A DNA stretch of 64,000 bases, from positions 127,964 to 191,963 of the forward strand of contig JAVJOW010000039.1 in NCBI GenBank assembly GCA_040216555.1, written 5' to 3'. Both the position numbers and the translations under genes were made by a program. This document shows positions 54,535 through 64,000 of the stretch, in pieces. The first letter of the stretch is position 1; each line of letters opens with the position of its first letter. The notes under the pieces were generated by a model. The model was given only the letters and a program-made list of their open reading frames with translations. It was not told the DNA's origin and searched no databases. The DNA is from Arenibacter sp040216555. Its GTDB lineage: Bacteria > Bacteroidota > Bacteroidia > Flavobacteriales > Flavobacteriaceae.

Positions 54535-56118
54535 ATGAAAACAATAAACATATTTTTATACATTTTGATGATTTTCTCCTTCCTTGGTTGTGAGAAGTTT
54601 TTGGAAGAAGAACCTAGAGCCCTTATTGCACCCGAAACTTTTTTTGCTTCAGAAAATGATGCAAGACAAGCGGTAAATGGTATATATGGTATTTTAAAAA
54701 ACAATTCTATTTATGGACAGGTAGGACTTGATCACTTTTATGACAATGGAGCTGACATTATTGAACCTAACCGTTCTGCAAATTTTGTAGAACCTATAGG
54801 GAATTATTCAATGAACGAGGCTTTGGCAGATGTATCTGTTCAAAAAATGAGTGTTTCGGATACCTGGAAAGATCTTTACAGAATTATTTTCAGTGCAAAT
54901 ATTATAATCGATAGGGTTACTGGCAATACGGCTATAAGCCAGGATGCACAAATAGATATTATTGCCGAAACTACATTTATACGTGCTTTATGTTATTGGC
55001 ACATCACCAACCTTTGGGGTGCAGCTCCCTATTATACAGAACCACTAACAATTGATGAAGTTAGGGTTTTAGGAAGAACCGATAAGGAAACCATAGTAAA
55101 TGGTGTATTGGCAGATCTACAATTTGCCCAAGCCAATTTGCAGGATTCCTATACTGGGGATCAAAGTGGTAGGGCTTCAAAATGGGCAGCGGCCATAATT
55201 GAAGCAAAAATTTATATGCAGCAAAAAAAGTGGCAGCCCGGATTGGACAAATGTTTGCAAATTATAAATCAATCTCCACATACACTTTTACCAACCTATG
55301 CGGAAGTATTTGATCCTTCCAATGAATATAATGCAGAGATTATTTGGTCCTTGGATTTTGCCAAAGATATCAGAAGCCAGTTTGAAGAAGGTACAGTTCG
55401 TGAAGACGGCACACTACCGGCCGCATTTGGTAATGGTAACTGGAGACCAAGCATGTTTAGCCCTCGTTTAAGGGATGAGCCCAAGAACTCAAGTGAACGA
55501 AGTGCCTTGGCAGCCGCACTAAGTGAACGAGGTGAAGCCTTTAACGGAACTGGTCTCCAAGTAGCTTCCAAGGATTTTGCTGAAAAATTTCCATTGAACG
55601 ACCTAAGAAGACCTTTGAATATTGCCGATACCTATTTGGGGTTTGAGTTGAATTTCCCCTATATGCCCAAATTTTGGAATTTAAATGTAGATTCCTCCCC
55701 ACGCTTTAACCATTCAGATAATAGATTAATTTTCCGGTTGGCAGATGTTTATTTAATGGCTGCAGAATGTGAAAACGAAATCAATGGTCCTGGCAATGCA
55801 TATCAGTATATTCACCCCATTAGAGAGCGGGCGTATAGTACTCAGGCAGAATGGGAACTTGTTGGTCTTAGCCAGCAAGAATTTAGGGAAGCCATTTATG
55901 ATGAACGTAAATGGGAATTGGCTGGAGAATGCTTTAGGAGATATGATTTAATTAGATGGGGCATTCTCTTGGATGTAGTACAAAATCTAGAATACCGATT
56001 CTGGAAACCAAATGAAAACATTAAACCGTATCATGTATTATTGCCCATTCCCTTGCAAGAACTGGAATTAAATCCTGCTTTATTGGATTCTGACCCAACG
56101 AACAATGGCTATCGTTAG
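54535..56118 (+). CDS. SusD/RagB-family lipoprotein (third locus)
   Basis: A 527-residue SusD-like lipoprotein with lipidation Cys19 (MIFSFLGC). N-terminal family text EEEPRALIAPETFFASENDA and AVNGIYGILKNN, a TPR-like FIRALCYWHITNLWGAAPYY stretch near 145, and C-terminal YDERKWELAGECFRRYDLIR with LLPIPLQELELNP identify it. It follows the SusC gene by 12 bp and ends at a strong terminator, so the pair is one transcript. It should bind the same glycan as its partner at the cell surface. Confidence 0.92.
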   Translation: MKTINIFLYILMIFSFLGCEKFLEEEPRALIAPETFFASENDARQAVNGIYGILKNNSIYGQVGLDHFYDNGADIIEPNRSANFVEPIGNYSMNEALADVSVQKMSVSDTWKDLYRIIFSANIIIDRVTGNTAISQDAQIDIIAETTFIRALCYWHITNLWGAAPYYTEPLTIDEVRVLGRTDKETIVNGVLADLQFAQANLQDSYTGDQSGRASKWAAAIIEAKIYMQQKKWQPGLDKCLQIINQSPHTLLPTYAEVFDPSNEYNAEIIWSLDFAKDIRSQFEEGTVREDGTLPAAFGNGNWRPSMFSPRLRDEPKNSSERSALAAALSERGEAFNGTGLQVASKDFAEKFPLNDLRRPLNIADTYLGFELNFPYMPKFWNLNVDSSPRFNHSDNRLIFRLADVYLMAAECENEINGPGNAYQYIHPIRERAYSTQAEWELVGLSQQEFREAIYDERKWELAGECFRRYDLIRWGILLDVVQNLEYRFWKPNENIKPYHVLLPIPLQELELNPALLDSDPTNNGYR

Positions 56119-56197
56119 GAGGTACAAATAATAATGTTTCCCAAGCATAACTTTGTTTGGAAATATGAATTTTGTTTAGTTGAATTAGTTAGTGAGG

Positions 56198-56230
56198 TGG
56201 GGCAAAAAATTATTTTGCCCCATTTTTTTT
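56198..56230 (+). terminator. Rho-independent terminator of the third susCD operon
   Basis: TGGGGCAAAA (56198-56207) pairs perfectly with TTTTGCCCCA (56213-56222) around a 5-nt loop and is followed by eight T. Confidence 0.92.
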
Positions 56231-56489
56231 AATCCTATTCAATTAAAGTGAAATAGCCTATTCGACCTCCAGGCTCATATTAAGACAATATGTATCATGT
56301 ACGTGCTGAAAATGCACATGTTGAACTTTTAATCTTGGCAACAGGGATAAGCTAATAAATTTTGTCTTCTAATTTTCAACAAGAAAGAATATAGCAATAT
56401 CATCATTGAATTGTCGGATATGTGTCTGAAGTGCCTCAATTGAAATATATACGTACAATATTCATAAAGTCAGTACTGGAAGTATATTC

Positions 56490-56539
56490 TTCAAATACCA
56501 AACCGGAACAGGATGGTACAGGACAGATAATAAGTACAG
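56490..56539. promoter_or_regulatory. GTACAG-type repeats upstream of the hydrolase-like gene
   Basis: CAAATACCA, then GGAACAGGATG (56505-56515), GTACAGGACAG (56516-56526) and GTACAG (56534-56539). GTACAGGACAG differs by one base from GTACAGAACAG at 51285, and CAAATACCA is shared by both regions. Confidence 0.45.
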
Positions 56540-56895
56540 TTGGAATAATTTGCTATTAAATAATAATAGAAATTAAAATGGGAAATTGGGTTTAGTATTT
56601 GGTGTATTATTTTACACATCATTTATAACTTTTTCCAGGTAAAATAGAGTTTATGGTTGGCCGCCATTTCGTTTGCTGATGTTTATTATAAAATGGAAAA
56701 AGTAGTAGAACCCAACACGACAACCCTCATCCTTATCAGCTACTACTTAAAAAAAGGATTTAAAAATCAATATTGGCCTGGTTAAATAAAACAAAACATA
56801 TTGGTCAAAATTCAAAATTATTTTCTCATCGATAATCATGAAACCAAATGCTTCTATCCATATTTCTCTCACCTCCTCTAAATGGTTTTTATAAA

Positions 56896-59532
56896 ATGAA
56901 AAGTTTTTTTCATATATCTTTCGTCCTATTATTTTCTATTCTTTCAGTCTATTCGGCAAAGGGGCAATCCTTAAGTAAAGATGAACTTATTGTTCATAAC
57001 AATGTAACTATTATAGACCGAACAGGGGTATCCAACGAAGAAGAACATCCAATAGCCTTTGGAAAACGCGAGTTTTTTAATTCTGTTAAAGCTGCAGGCG
57101 GGTCAATAAACAGTATTAAGCATTGGACACAAACTGAACGGAAGACTTATATAATTTTTGGCACTTTAGACAATGATGTTGTAAGGAAATTGGTTTCAGA
57201 TGAAACAGAATTAACATCATATAAACCTGAGGGCGTCTTTTATCAATGGAGAGATACACAAAATGGAATGGTCCTAATAGTGGGTGGAACAGATTCCATA
57301 GGTCTTATGTATGCGCTTAATGAGATTTCCCAACAAATTGACGATAAAGGACTTGCTGTCTTAACGGAGATTGAAAATACCATTGAGTTTCCTGACAACC
57401 CAATTCGGGGTTTAGATAAATTTATAACAGATGAAAATGATGATTCCTGGTTTTTTTCAGAAGAATATTGGCAGTACTACATAAGTCAGTTGGCCAAAAA
57501 CCGTTTCAATCGGCTTACGCTTATCACAGGATATAATGACGGGAAAAACGAAGATTTTATGATACCCGTCTATCCATATCTAATTAAAGTACCAGGATTT
57601 GAGAATATAAAACTCAAAAAGAACTTAGTAAAAACCCCTGAGGAATATCTAACACAACTTAAGCGAATAGGTCAAATAAGTCATAACTATGGACTGGAAT
57701 TTGTATTCGGAATTTGGGGTCACGGCAGGAGTGAGGAATTAATTTCGGGGCTTCCCAAAGATGATAAAGAATATACCCAATATTGTTCCTATGGTATGCG
57801 GGAACTTCTGCGGCGAGTGCCAGAAATTGATGGTATTCACTTACGTGTTAATTACGAATCCGGGGTTGGAGGTTTTGGGGATACCGCTGAAAATTTTTGG
57901 AAAGAAATAATATTAGCAATAGGGGATATTTATCAAGAGCGCAAGGGAAAGCTCTTTTTGGATATACGGGCTAAAGGCCTAACTGTAAAAATGCGCCAGT
58001 GGGTTTTGGAAACAGGAATCAATCTACATGTAACCAGTAAATATACATGGGAAGGTGTAGGCCTTCCATATCATCCAACGGAAATGCGAAAAGGCGAATT
58101 GACCATGTTGGACAACATTGATAAGCGTCAACGCTATGGTTACGCAGATTTTTTATACCATTCCCGGGATTTTGAATTTATTTACCGGTTATGGGGAATA
58201 GGAACTACAAGATTGTTCACCTGGGCCGATCCAGATTACGCAAAACGATTTTCACATACAGCGGGTTTTGGGGGTAGTAGAGGATTCCAAGTAACACCGC
58301 CATTGGCAAGAAAACAAAACAATTGGAACCTTTTTGATGATTCTTCATTGGTTTATTATCAATGGGAAGATCAACGTTATTGGGCCTGGCATTTGTTGTT
58401 CGGAAGACTAGGCTATTCCGCAGATATCAATCCAGAAGTATGGGAGAGGGCATTTAGACAGCATTATGGCAAATCATACAAAGCCGTGCAAGATGCTTTT
58501 GGCACCGCAGGAAAAGTATTACCTTTAATTACCTCGTCCCATCTTACATATCATCCAGCAAATTACAATTGGGGAGAAATGGACAGTGGTGGATCCTTGT
58601 TTGTTATAAACAATTCCAATCCTTTCTATTTTGAAAAAGAAAGAAGTTATCAATCGGCAGAACCTGGAGATCCCGGTCTATTTTACATTATTGAGGAATA
58701 TGTTAAAGACGTATTGCAAGATGATTTAAAACCTAAAATTAATCCAGTACAATTAGCAGCCCTTTACCACATCTTATCGCAGGAAACTCTAGACGCTTTA
58801 TCAAAAGTAAAAAAGGAGGATATACCGGAATCATATAGAAAAGAATTTATAACCAATGAAGCCGATTTAAAAATTACCGCAGCACTTTCCGCATATCATG
58901 CCTATAAAATAAAAGCAGCAACTGATCTTGTTTTCTTTCAGGAAACACAAAAAAAGGGTTATTTAAAATCAAGTCTCAGAAACATGGAAGAGGCTCAAGA
59001 CAAGTGGAAAGCTATTGTTGGCCTTACAGATAAAATTTATCACGAAAAGCCGTTTTTTTTACACGATAATGGCACATGGAAGGATAGATTGACCGAAATA
59101 GCTAAGGACATAGAAATATTGAATGAAATGATAGGAGAGTCCAAGACCATAGATATTATAAGTCATTGGGACAATTTTAAACAAACCAACAATTTGTTGG
59201 CAAACAATTTTGAAGCGATAGTACCCAATAAAGTAAGGAAGAAGGAAGGCTTAAAAGTCACTTTTATAACAGGTAAATTTTTACAAAACCAAGAAAAACC
59301 AAAGGTTCATTTTAGAACGGCGAATATGGCTTCCGGTAAATTTAAGGAATTAAAAATGGAATGGGATGGAACAAACTACATTGCCAACATACCTTTAGAC
59401 AGCCTTGATCCGGATTATGATTTACTTATATATTTTACATCCGTCTCCAAGGAAGGGCACGTAGCAATGCACCCCGGTCTATTTCATAAAAAGATCATTA
59501 GCCCTTATTATGTTATCAAGATAGAGGAATAA
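56896..59532 (+). CDS. Exported glycoside hydrolase-like protein, family uncertain
   Basis: An 878-residue exported protein. I start at ATG 56896, where MKSFFHISFVLLFSILSVYS forms a signal peptide; an ATG at 56848 adds 16 residues. The N-terminal ~150 residues resemble the alpha/beta domain that precedes GH20 and GH67 barrels (KTYIIFGTLDNDVVRKL, MVLIVGGTDSIGLMYAL). A TIM-barrel-like region follows (NPIRGLDKFITDENDDSWFF, NRFNRLTLITGYND, GLEFVFGIWGHGR). Acidic candidates are the Glu in HLRVNYESGVGG and in SKYTWEGVGLPY. The C-terminal part is helical, then beta. It may be a hexosaminidase- or glucuronidase-like enzyme or a new family; activity is not established. It lies between susD and the hybrid regulator. 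Confidence 0.72.
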   Translation: MKSFFHISFVLLFSILSVYSAKGQSLSKDELIVHNNVTIIDRTGVSNEEEHPIAFGKREFFNSVKAAGGSINSIKHWTQTERKTYIIFGTLDNDVVRKLVSDETELTSYKPEGVFYQWRDTQNGMVLIVGGTDSIGLMYALNEISQQIDDKGLAVLTEIENTIEFPDNPIRGLDKFITDENDDSWFFSEEYWQYYISQLAKNRFNRLTLITGYNDGKNEDFMIPVYPYLIKVPGFENIKLKKNLVKTPEEYLTQLKRIGQISHNYGLEFVFGIWGHGRSEELISGLPKDDKEYTQYCSYGMRELLRRVPEIDGIHLRVNYESGVGGFGDTAENFWKEIILAIGDIYQERKGKLFLDIRAKGLTVKMRQWVLETGINLHVTSKYTWEGVGLPYHPTEMRKGELTMLDNIDKRQRYGYADFLYHSRDFEFIYRLWGIGTTRLFTWADPDYAKRFSHTAGFGGSRGFQVTPPLARKQNNWNLFDDSSLVYYQWEDQRYWAWHLLFGRLGYSADINPEVWERAFRQHYGKSYKAVQDAFGTAGKVLPLITSSHLTYHPANYNWGEMDSGGSLFVINNSNPFYFEKERSYQSAEPGDPGLFYIIEEYVKDVLQDDLKPKINPVQLAALYHILSQETLDALSKVKKEDIPESYRKEFITNEADLKITAALSAYHAYKIKAATDLVFFQETQKKGYLKSSLRNMEEAQDKWKAIVGLTDKIYHEKPFFLHDNGTWKDRLTEIAKDIEILNEMIGESKTIDIISHWDNFKQTNNLLANNFEAIVPNKVRKKEGLKVTFITGKFLQNQEKPKVHFRTANMASGKFKELKMEWDGTNYIANIPLDSLDPDYDLLIYFTSVSKEGHVAMHPGLFHKKIISPYYVIKIEE

Positions 59533-59818
59533 TATAGTTTCAAACTGTTCTCGATGAATTCTAGAATTCGGAGGCTAGTATAAATTGTAACAAAACCACT
59601 TTGTTACACCCTTATACTACTGCCAAAAGTTCATTAATTTTAATATTAATAGGTTTGTTTACCAACGGTAGATAAATAACAGTTCCATATTAAGTCCCTG
59701 ATAATTGCAAACTATAATGAAAAACCATATTTTACTATGGCAAAAGCAGTTGTTGATGATTTACAACAATAAGCTGTACTTAAAGTATGTTTTTATCATT
59801 TGGACCTAAATTTTGAGG

Positions 59819-62800
59819 ATGTTTTATAATAATCGACATCGATTGATCTTAATTTTTGTGATAATGTCCACTTGCTCATGGGCCCAGACCGTCAATTTCC
59901 ATTTTAAACATTTATCGGCTGTAGACGGACTCTCCAATAGTTCCGTAATAGCTATGGAACAAGACAAGTTGGGACAAATGTGGATAGGCACCCGAAATGG
60001 CCTGAACAAATATAATGGCACTCGATTTGATGTTTTCAAAAACGAACCCAACGACTCTACCACTTTAACCAATAACGATATATTGTCTATCAAAGAAGAT
60101 AGTGATGGATATATTTGGGTGGGCACCTATAACGGTCTTAATAGATACGATCCGGTAAAAAATATATTTAAGCGCTACTATCAAACCAAAGCTCCTAATT
60201 CCCTTTGCAACAACGTGGTCATCTGCATAAAACAAATGTCCAATGGTGAAATGTGGTTAGGTACTGCCAACGGTATTTCAATATACGATAAGGAAAAGGA
60301 TGTCTTTAAGAACATCCCCTATTTGGAAGGCAACACATCCAGTCTCCCTTACAAGAATGTTCAACGTATTTTTGAGGATAGTAAAAAAAATGTTTGGATC
60401 GGTACCTCCTGGGGATTGGCCAAATTAATTGGCCGAAATGGAGATCGGTTTGAGTTCGAACAATTTAGATGGAAAAACGACTCTCAAGATTTATTTATTC
60501 AAGATATTATTGAACCTCTGCCAAACATTTTGGGATTAGCCACCAAATACAATGGATATATACTATTTGATACGAACCAAGAGAATTTTAAAATCCCAAA
60601 GTATTCTGGAATACCAAATTCTACCGATGTCAGGGTCCTACAACGTTCCAATGATGGCTCCATTTGGTTGGGCACAACCAATGGTATAAAAATCATTGGG
60701 CCCGAAGGAAAGGTATGGGACATTAAAAACGATCGCAACCAAACGGCAGGTTTGAGCCAAAATTTCATAAAATCCATTTTTAAGGATAAGAATGGTTCCA
60801 TATGGGCAGGCACCTATAGTGGTGGCGTCAATATTTGGGACAAATCCAACGAAAACTTTGTCAACTTTACCAATAGTGAAATTAATAACAATGTGGTAAC
60901 TGCAATTGTATCGGATGAAAATTTAAACTTATATTTTGGAACTGAAGGCGGCGACGTTACCATTCTAAATCCTAAAAAAAATACCGTAGACATTCTAAAC
61001 GTTTCCAATACTAATGAATTTAGACCTAATAACATACAGACAATGTTACTTTCCGGTAAATCCATGCTGTGGGTGGGAGTACTGAATTACGGGGTTTATG
61101 TGTATGATATTTACACAAAGAAAATACTTAGCCATATACTAACAGATGAACTAAAAGAGTATGTACAGAACACAGGGGTGTATACTATTAAGGAAGGTAA
61201 GGGTGGCATATATTGGCTAGGTACCTTTGGCAAGGGTCTGATAAGATATGATCTAAAAAATAGATCGTTCCGTGTATTCGGCAAAACGTTGGGGGAAGAG
61301 CCAAAACTATCCACCAATATTATAAAGACCCTATTAATAGATAAGTCAGGCAGTATTTGGGCAGGCGGACTGGGCGGGCTAAATTTAATTCATTTTAATG
61401 ATGAGGGTTCCTACGACCTGTCCTATTATTTTGTTGATGAGTTCTCAGGAGATGATATAAAAACCATATTCGAGGATAGCAATCACCGAATTTGGGTAGG
61501 TACAAAGACTATAGGCCTTCAAAAATTTAATGGCTCCACTTTTGAAAGGGTTAATCTGGACAAACAAAACCCTATTTCTACCATTTATACTATAATAGAA
61601 GATGCACAGGGCTATTTATGGTTAAGTTGTGATAGGGGAATAGTAAAGTATGATACCAAGGAAAAAACTTCTGTGATCTACGATCAGCGTGAAATATTGA
61701 GTACCAACGACTTTAGTCCAAATTCAGGTTTACTAACAGAGAGCTCCCGTTTATATTTTGGAGGAGCTGAAGGTGTCACCTCCTTTGACCCTGAGAAATT
61801 GATAAGGAACACCTATGCCCCAAAGGTCATCCTATCGGATTTACAAATAAGGAATCAATCCATACCAATTAAAGGCGACGAAGAGATTTTAACCAAATCA
61901 ATTGCTTATTCCGAAGAGATAAGCTTGACTTATGACAATGCCAACTTTTCAATTAACTACGCCATACCAAATTTCATTAACCCCAATAATAACCAGTACG
62001 CCTATCGCCTTATTGGACTTGATGATTCTTGGATCTATACCAACAAAACAGAGGCATTTTTTACCCTTCAAAAACCTGGTGATTATATTTTTGAAGTAAA
62101 AGGCGCCAATAATGACGGAGTATGGAACGAAACTCCAGCAACATTGAATATAACAGTAAAACCGGCTCCTTGGAAAAGCAATTGGGCTTATACTTTATAT
62201 GGTCTCTTGCTTGTTTCTACATTATATGGGCTATACACTATAATGAAGTCCAAAACAAAATTGAAACAAGATTTACGATGGCAGCAATTGGAAAATGAGC
62301 GAAAAGAAGAAACCAATAAGGCAAAACTGCAATTTTTCACCAACATCTCCCATGATTTTAGAACTCCCTTGACCTTGATTTCAGGCCCCTTACAACAAAT
62401 TCTGGCGGATTACAAAGGCAGTAGCATTATGTATAAAAAATTATTGGTAATAGAAAGCAGTGCCAATCATTTGTTGCAACTCGTAAATAGACTGATGGAT
62501 TTCAGAAAATTGGAGGACCACCAATCCAAATTACGGGCAGCAGAAGGCAATATCGTGAATTTTTTGCAGGAAATATATTTGTCCTTTAGCGAATTTGCTC
62601 AAGACCAAGGCTATACTTATACCCTAGATTGTTCACATGAACAGATATTGGCATATTATGACCGCTCCAAGCTGGAACAGGTATTTTATAATTTAATTTC
62701 CAATGCCTTTAAATTTTCCCCACATGGGGCAACAATAGCAATAGATGTAAAAAAAGACACAAACAATATTTACATTACCATCAAGGATACGGGAATTGGG

Positions 62801-63943
62801 ATTAAAGAGGAATATAGGAATAAGGTTTTTGACCGTTTCTTCGAAATCCCTTCAGATGACAAGAATAAAAACAATTATAACAAAGGTACAGGCATTGGGC
62901 TTTCAATAGTAAAGAATATCATTGAACTACATAAGGGTACCATAATTGTAAAAAGTAATGAACCGCAAGGTTCTATATTCGAGCTTACATTACCCTTGGG
63001 AAGGGAACATCTTTTAGAGGAAGAAATTATATCCGATTTTAAATTTAGTGACGATATTGTCCAATACACGTCACAGTTATCCCCAAAGGAATTGGTTTTG
63101 CAAGATTCATTGGACAATATAATAGAAGACAAAGACTTGCCGGTCGTATTGGTGGTTGAAGACAATGAACAACTTAGGTCTTTCTTCAAAAACCTTTTAA
63201 TAAAAGACTATAAAGTCCTGGAGGCGAAAAATGGCAAAGAGGGTTTAACAAAAGCCCAAAAACATATACCTGATTTAATAATTAGCGATGTTATAATGCC
63301 TGAAATGGTAGGTACAGAGCTTTGTGCCCAGATAAAACAAAACATAAGCACAAGCCATATTCCTGTCATCCTTCTCACCGCAAGGACTTCCTTGATATAT
63401 AAGTTCGAAGGGCTGGAGAGTGGTGCGGACGATTACATAAGCAAGCCCTTCAATATACAGGAATTTAAGCTTAGGGTCAAAAATCTTCTAGAATCCACCC
63501 AGCGACTCAAGGATAAGTTTTCAAGTGAACCAGGATTGTTACCCAATGAATTAACCGTATCCACCTTGGACGAAAATTTACTCAAAAAAGCAATGGATAT
63601 TGTGGAAGAAAATATTTCTAACATTGAGTTCGATATCACCTCATTTTGTAGGGAGTTAGGAGTAAGTCGGACAATTTTATTTTCCAAAATTAAAGTGTGG
63701 ACAAACTTCACACCAAATGAGTTCATCAATGAAATTCGATTAAAGAGAGCTGCCCTATTTTTGGAAAAATACGAAATGAACATTTCTGAGGTGAGCTATA
63801 AAGTTGGTTTTAGAGATCCCAAATATTTCAGTAAATGTTTCCAGAAAAAATATGGGGAGACACCCTCAAAATTTAGTAAAAAATTTTCGGATCAATCTCA
63901 AAAGTTGGGTCTAAAGAGAAAAATAATTTTCTTTGTGCTTTAA
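59819..63943 (+). CDS. Hybrid two-component system regulator (HTCS) of the third locus
   Basis: A 1374-residue one-protein signalling system. A signal peptide or anchor (LILIFVIMSTCSWAQ) precedes about 14 Reg_prop propeller repeats (e.g. MWIGTRNGLNKY, YIWVGTYNGLNRY, IWAGTYSGGVNIW), then a Y_Y_Y domain near 690-770 and a membrane span at about 790-810. HisKA has phospho-acceptor His845 in NISHDFRTPL; the ATPase domain has NLISNAFKFS, DTGIGIKEEY and GTGIGLSIVKN. The receiver has phospho-acceptor Asp1157 in LIISDVIMPEM and Lys in SKPF. An AraC-type helix-turn-helix ends the protein. Such regulators sense a glycan fragment in the periplasm and activate the adjacent susCD locus. I use ATG 59819 rather than TTG 59813. 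Confidence 0.94.
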   Translation: MFYNNRHRLILIFVIMSTCSWAQTVNFHFKHLSAVDGLSNSSVIAMEQDKLGQMWIGTRNGLNKYNGTRFDVFKNEPNDSTTLTNNDILSIKEDSDGYIWVGTYNGLNRYDPVKNIFKRYYQTKAPNSLCNNVVICIKQMSNGEMWLGTANGISIYDKEKDVFKNIPYLEGNTSSLPYKNVQRIFEDSKKNVWIGTSWGLAKLIGRNGDRFEFEQFRWKNDSQDLFIQDIIEPLPNILGLATKYNGYILFDTNQENFKIPKYSGIPNSTDVRVLQRSNDGSIWLGTTNGIKIIGPEGKVWDIKNDRNQTAGLSQNFIKSIFKDKNGSIWAGTYSGGVNIWDKSNENFVNFTNSEINNNVVTAIVSDENLNLYFGTEGGDVTILNPKKNTVDILNVSNTNEFRPNNIQTMLLSGKSMLWVGVLNYGVYVYDIYTKKILSHILTDELKEYVQNTGVYTIKEGKGGIYWLGTFGKGLIRYDLKNRSFRVFGKTLGEEPKLSTNIIKTLLIDKSGSIWAGGLGGLNLIHFNDEGSYDLSYYFVDEFSGDDIKTIFEDSNHRIWVGTKTIGLQKFNGSTFERVNLDKQNPISTIYTIIEDAQGYLWLSCDRGIVKYDTKEKTSVIYDQREILSTNDFSPNSGLLTESSRLYFGGAEGVTSFDPEKLIRNTYAPKVILSDLQIRNQSIPIKGDEEILTKSIAYSEEISLTYDNANFSINYAIPNFINPNNNQYAYRLIGLDDSWIYTNKTEAFFTLQKPGDYIFEVKGANNDGVWNETPATLNITVKPAPWKSNWAYTLYGLLLVSTLYGLYTIMKSKTKLKQDLRWQQLENERKEETNKAKLQFFTNISHDFRTPLTLISGPLQQILADYKGSSIMYKKLLVIESSANHLLQLVNRLMDFRKLEDHQSKLRAAEGNIVNFLQEIYLSFSEFAQDQGYTYTLDCSHEQILAYYDRSKLEQVFYNLISNAFKFSPHGATIAIDVKKDTNNIYITIKDTGIGIKEEYRNKVFDRFFEIPSDDKNKNNYNKGTGIGLSIVKNIIELHKGTIIVKSNEPQGSIFELTLPLGREHLLEEEIISDFKFSDDIVQYTSQLSPKELVLQDSLDNIIEDKDLPVVLVVEDNEQLRSFFKNLLIKDYKVLEAKNGKEGLTKAQKHIPDLIISDVIMPEMVGTELCAQIKQNISTSHIPVILLTARTSLIYKFEGLESGADDYISKPFNIQEFKLRVKNLLESTQRLKDKFSSEPGLLPNELTVSTLDENLLKKAMDIVEENISNIEFDITSFCRELGVSRTILFSKIKVWTNFTPNEFINEIRLKRAALFLEKYEMNISEVSYKVGFRDPKYFSKCFQKKYGETPSKFSKKFSDQSQKLGLKRKIIFFVL

Positions 63944-64000
63944 ATTACATTGATGAATAAAGGCACTGAGTTATCCTTGTTAAGTTTAATATTACCAGAA

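Larger units (their letters stand above)
56119..56895. other. Intergenic region between susD and the hydrolase-like gene
   Basis: About 780 bp holding the susCD terminator (56198-56230) and GTACAG-type repeats (56490-56539). No ORF is supported. Presumably it contains the promoter of the hydrolase-like gene. Confidence 0.5.

Noticed and set aside
1..64000. CRISPR arrays, tRNA or rRNA genes, insertion sequences
   Set aside because: None was recognised by eye; short or divergent examples could be missed without a covariance or repeat search.

Overview
The window is AT-rich chromosomal DNA of a Bacteroidota species, most likely a marine member of the Flavobacteriaceae. The evidence is three SusC/SusD outer-membrane pairs, a type IX (type B) secretion domain, a hybrid two-component regulator, abundant S1 sulfatases, many 'MKK...' lipoproteins, and Bacteroidota-style terminators and -7-like elements. 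No rRNA, tRNA, CRISPR array or insertion sequence was recognised by eye. Several coding starts were moved from an upstream TTG to an internal ATG that begins a signal peptide or known domain.

Region 1 (1-10649, minus strand) is a myo-inositol catabolic locus: a SusC/SusD pair, a LacI-family regulator, then iolJ-iolB-iolC-iolD, with iolD cut by the window edge. An identical 16-bp inverted repeat (ATGCAAAGGTTTGCAT) lies upstream of both susC and iolJ. It suggests that the LacI protein ties uptake to catabolism.

Region 2 (about 12189-26136) is a sialic acid locus. It holds SusC/SusD, N-acetylneuraminate lyase, an AGE-type epimerase, a GH33 sialidase, a phytanoyl-CoA-dioxygenase-like enzyme, a GntR/FCD regulator, a creatininase-family hydrolase, and a fusion of a NanM-like mutarotase with a sodium:solute symporter. 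Four promoter regions carry the GntR-type dyad TGT-WWW-ACA. The two enzymes outside the textbook pathway may handle modified sialic acids.

Region 3 (26219-29506) looks like housekeeping or envelope functions: a lipid A-type acyltransferase, a small coiled-coil protein, a possible 40-residue membrane peptide and a PAP2 phosphatase.

Region 4 (29690-43827, almost all minus strand) is a catabolic island. It has three S1 sulfatases, a beta-propeller lactonase, 2-dehydro-3-deoxygalactonokinase with its aldolase, a secreted propeller fused to an all-helical domain, and a soluble sugar dehydrogenase-like propeller fused to cytochrome c. Together these suggest desulfation of a glycan and oxidative use of a galactose-type sugar. 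A T9SS type B surface protein sits inside on the plus strand.

Region 5 (44885-50835) holds secreted or accessory proteins: an unrecognised secreted protein, a nucleoside hydrolase, an amidohydrolase and a large lipoprotein.

Region 6 (51472-63943) is a third polysaccharide-utilisation locus: SusC, SusD, a glycoside-hydrolase-like protein of uncertain family, and a full-length hybrid two-component system. Similar GTACAG-type repeats precede susC and the hydrolase gene.
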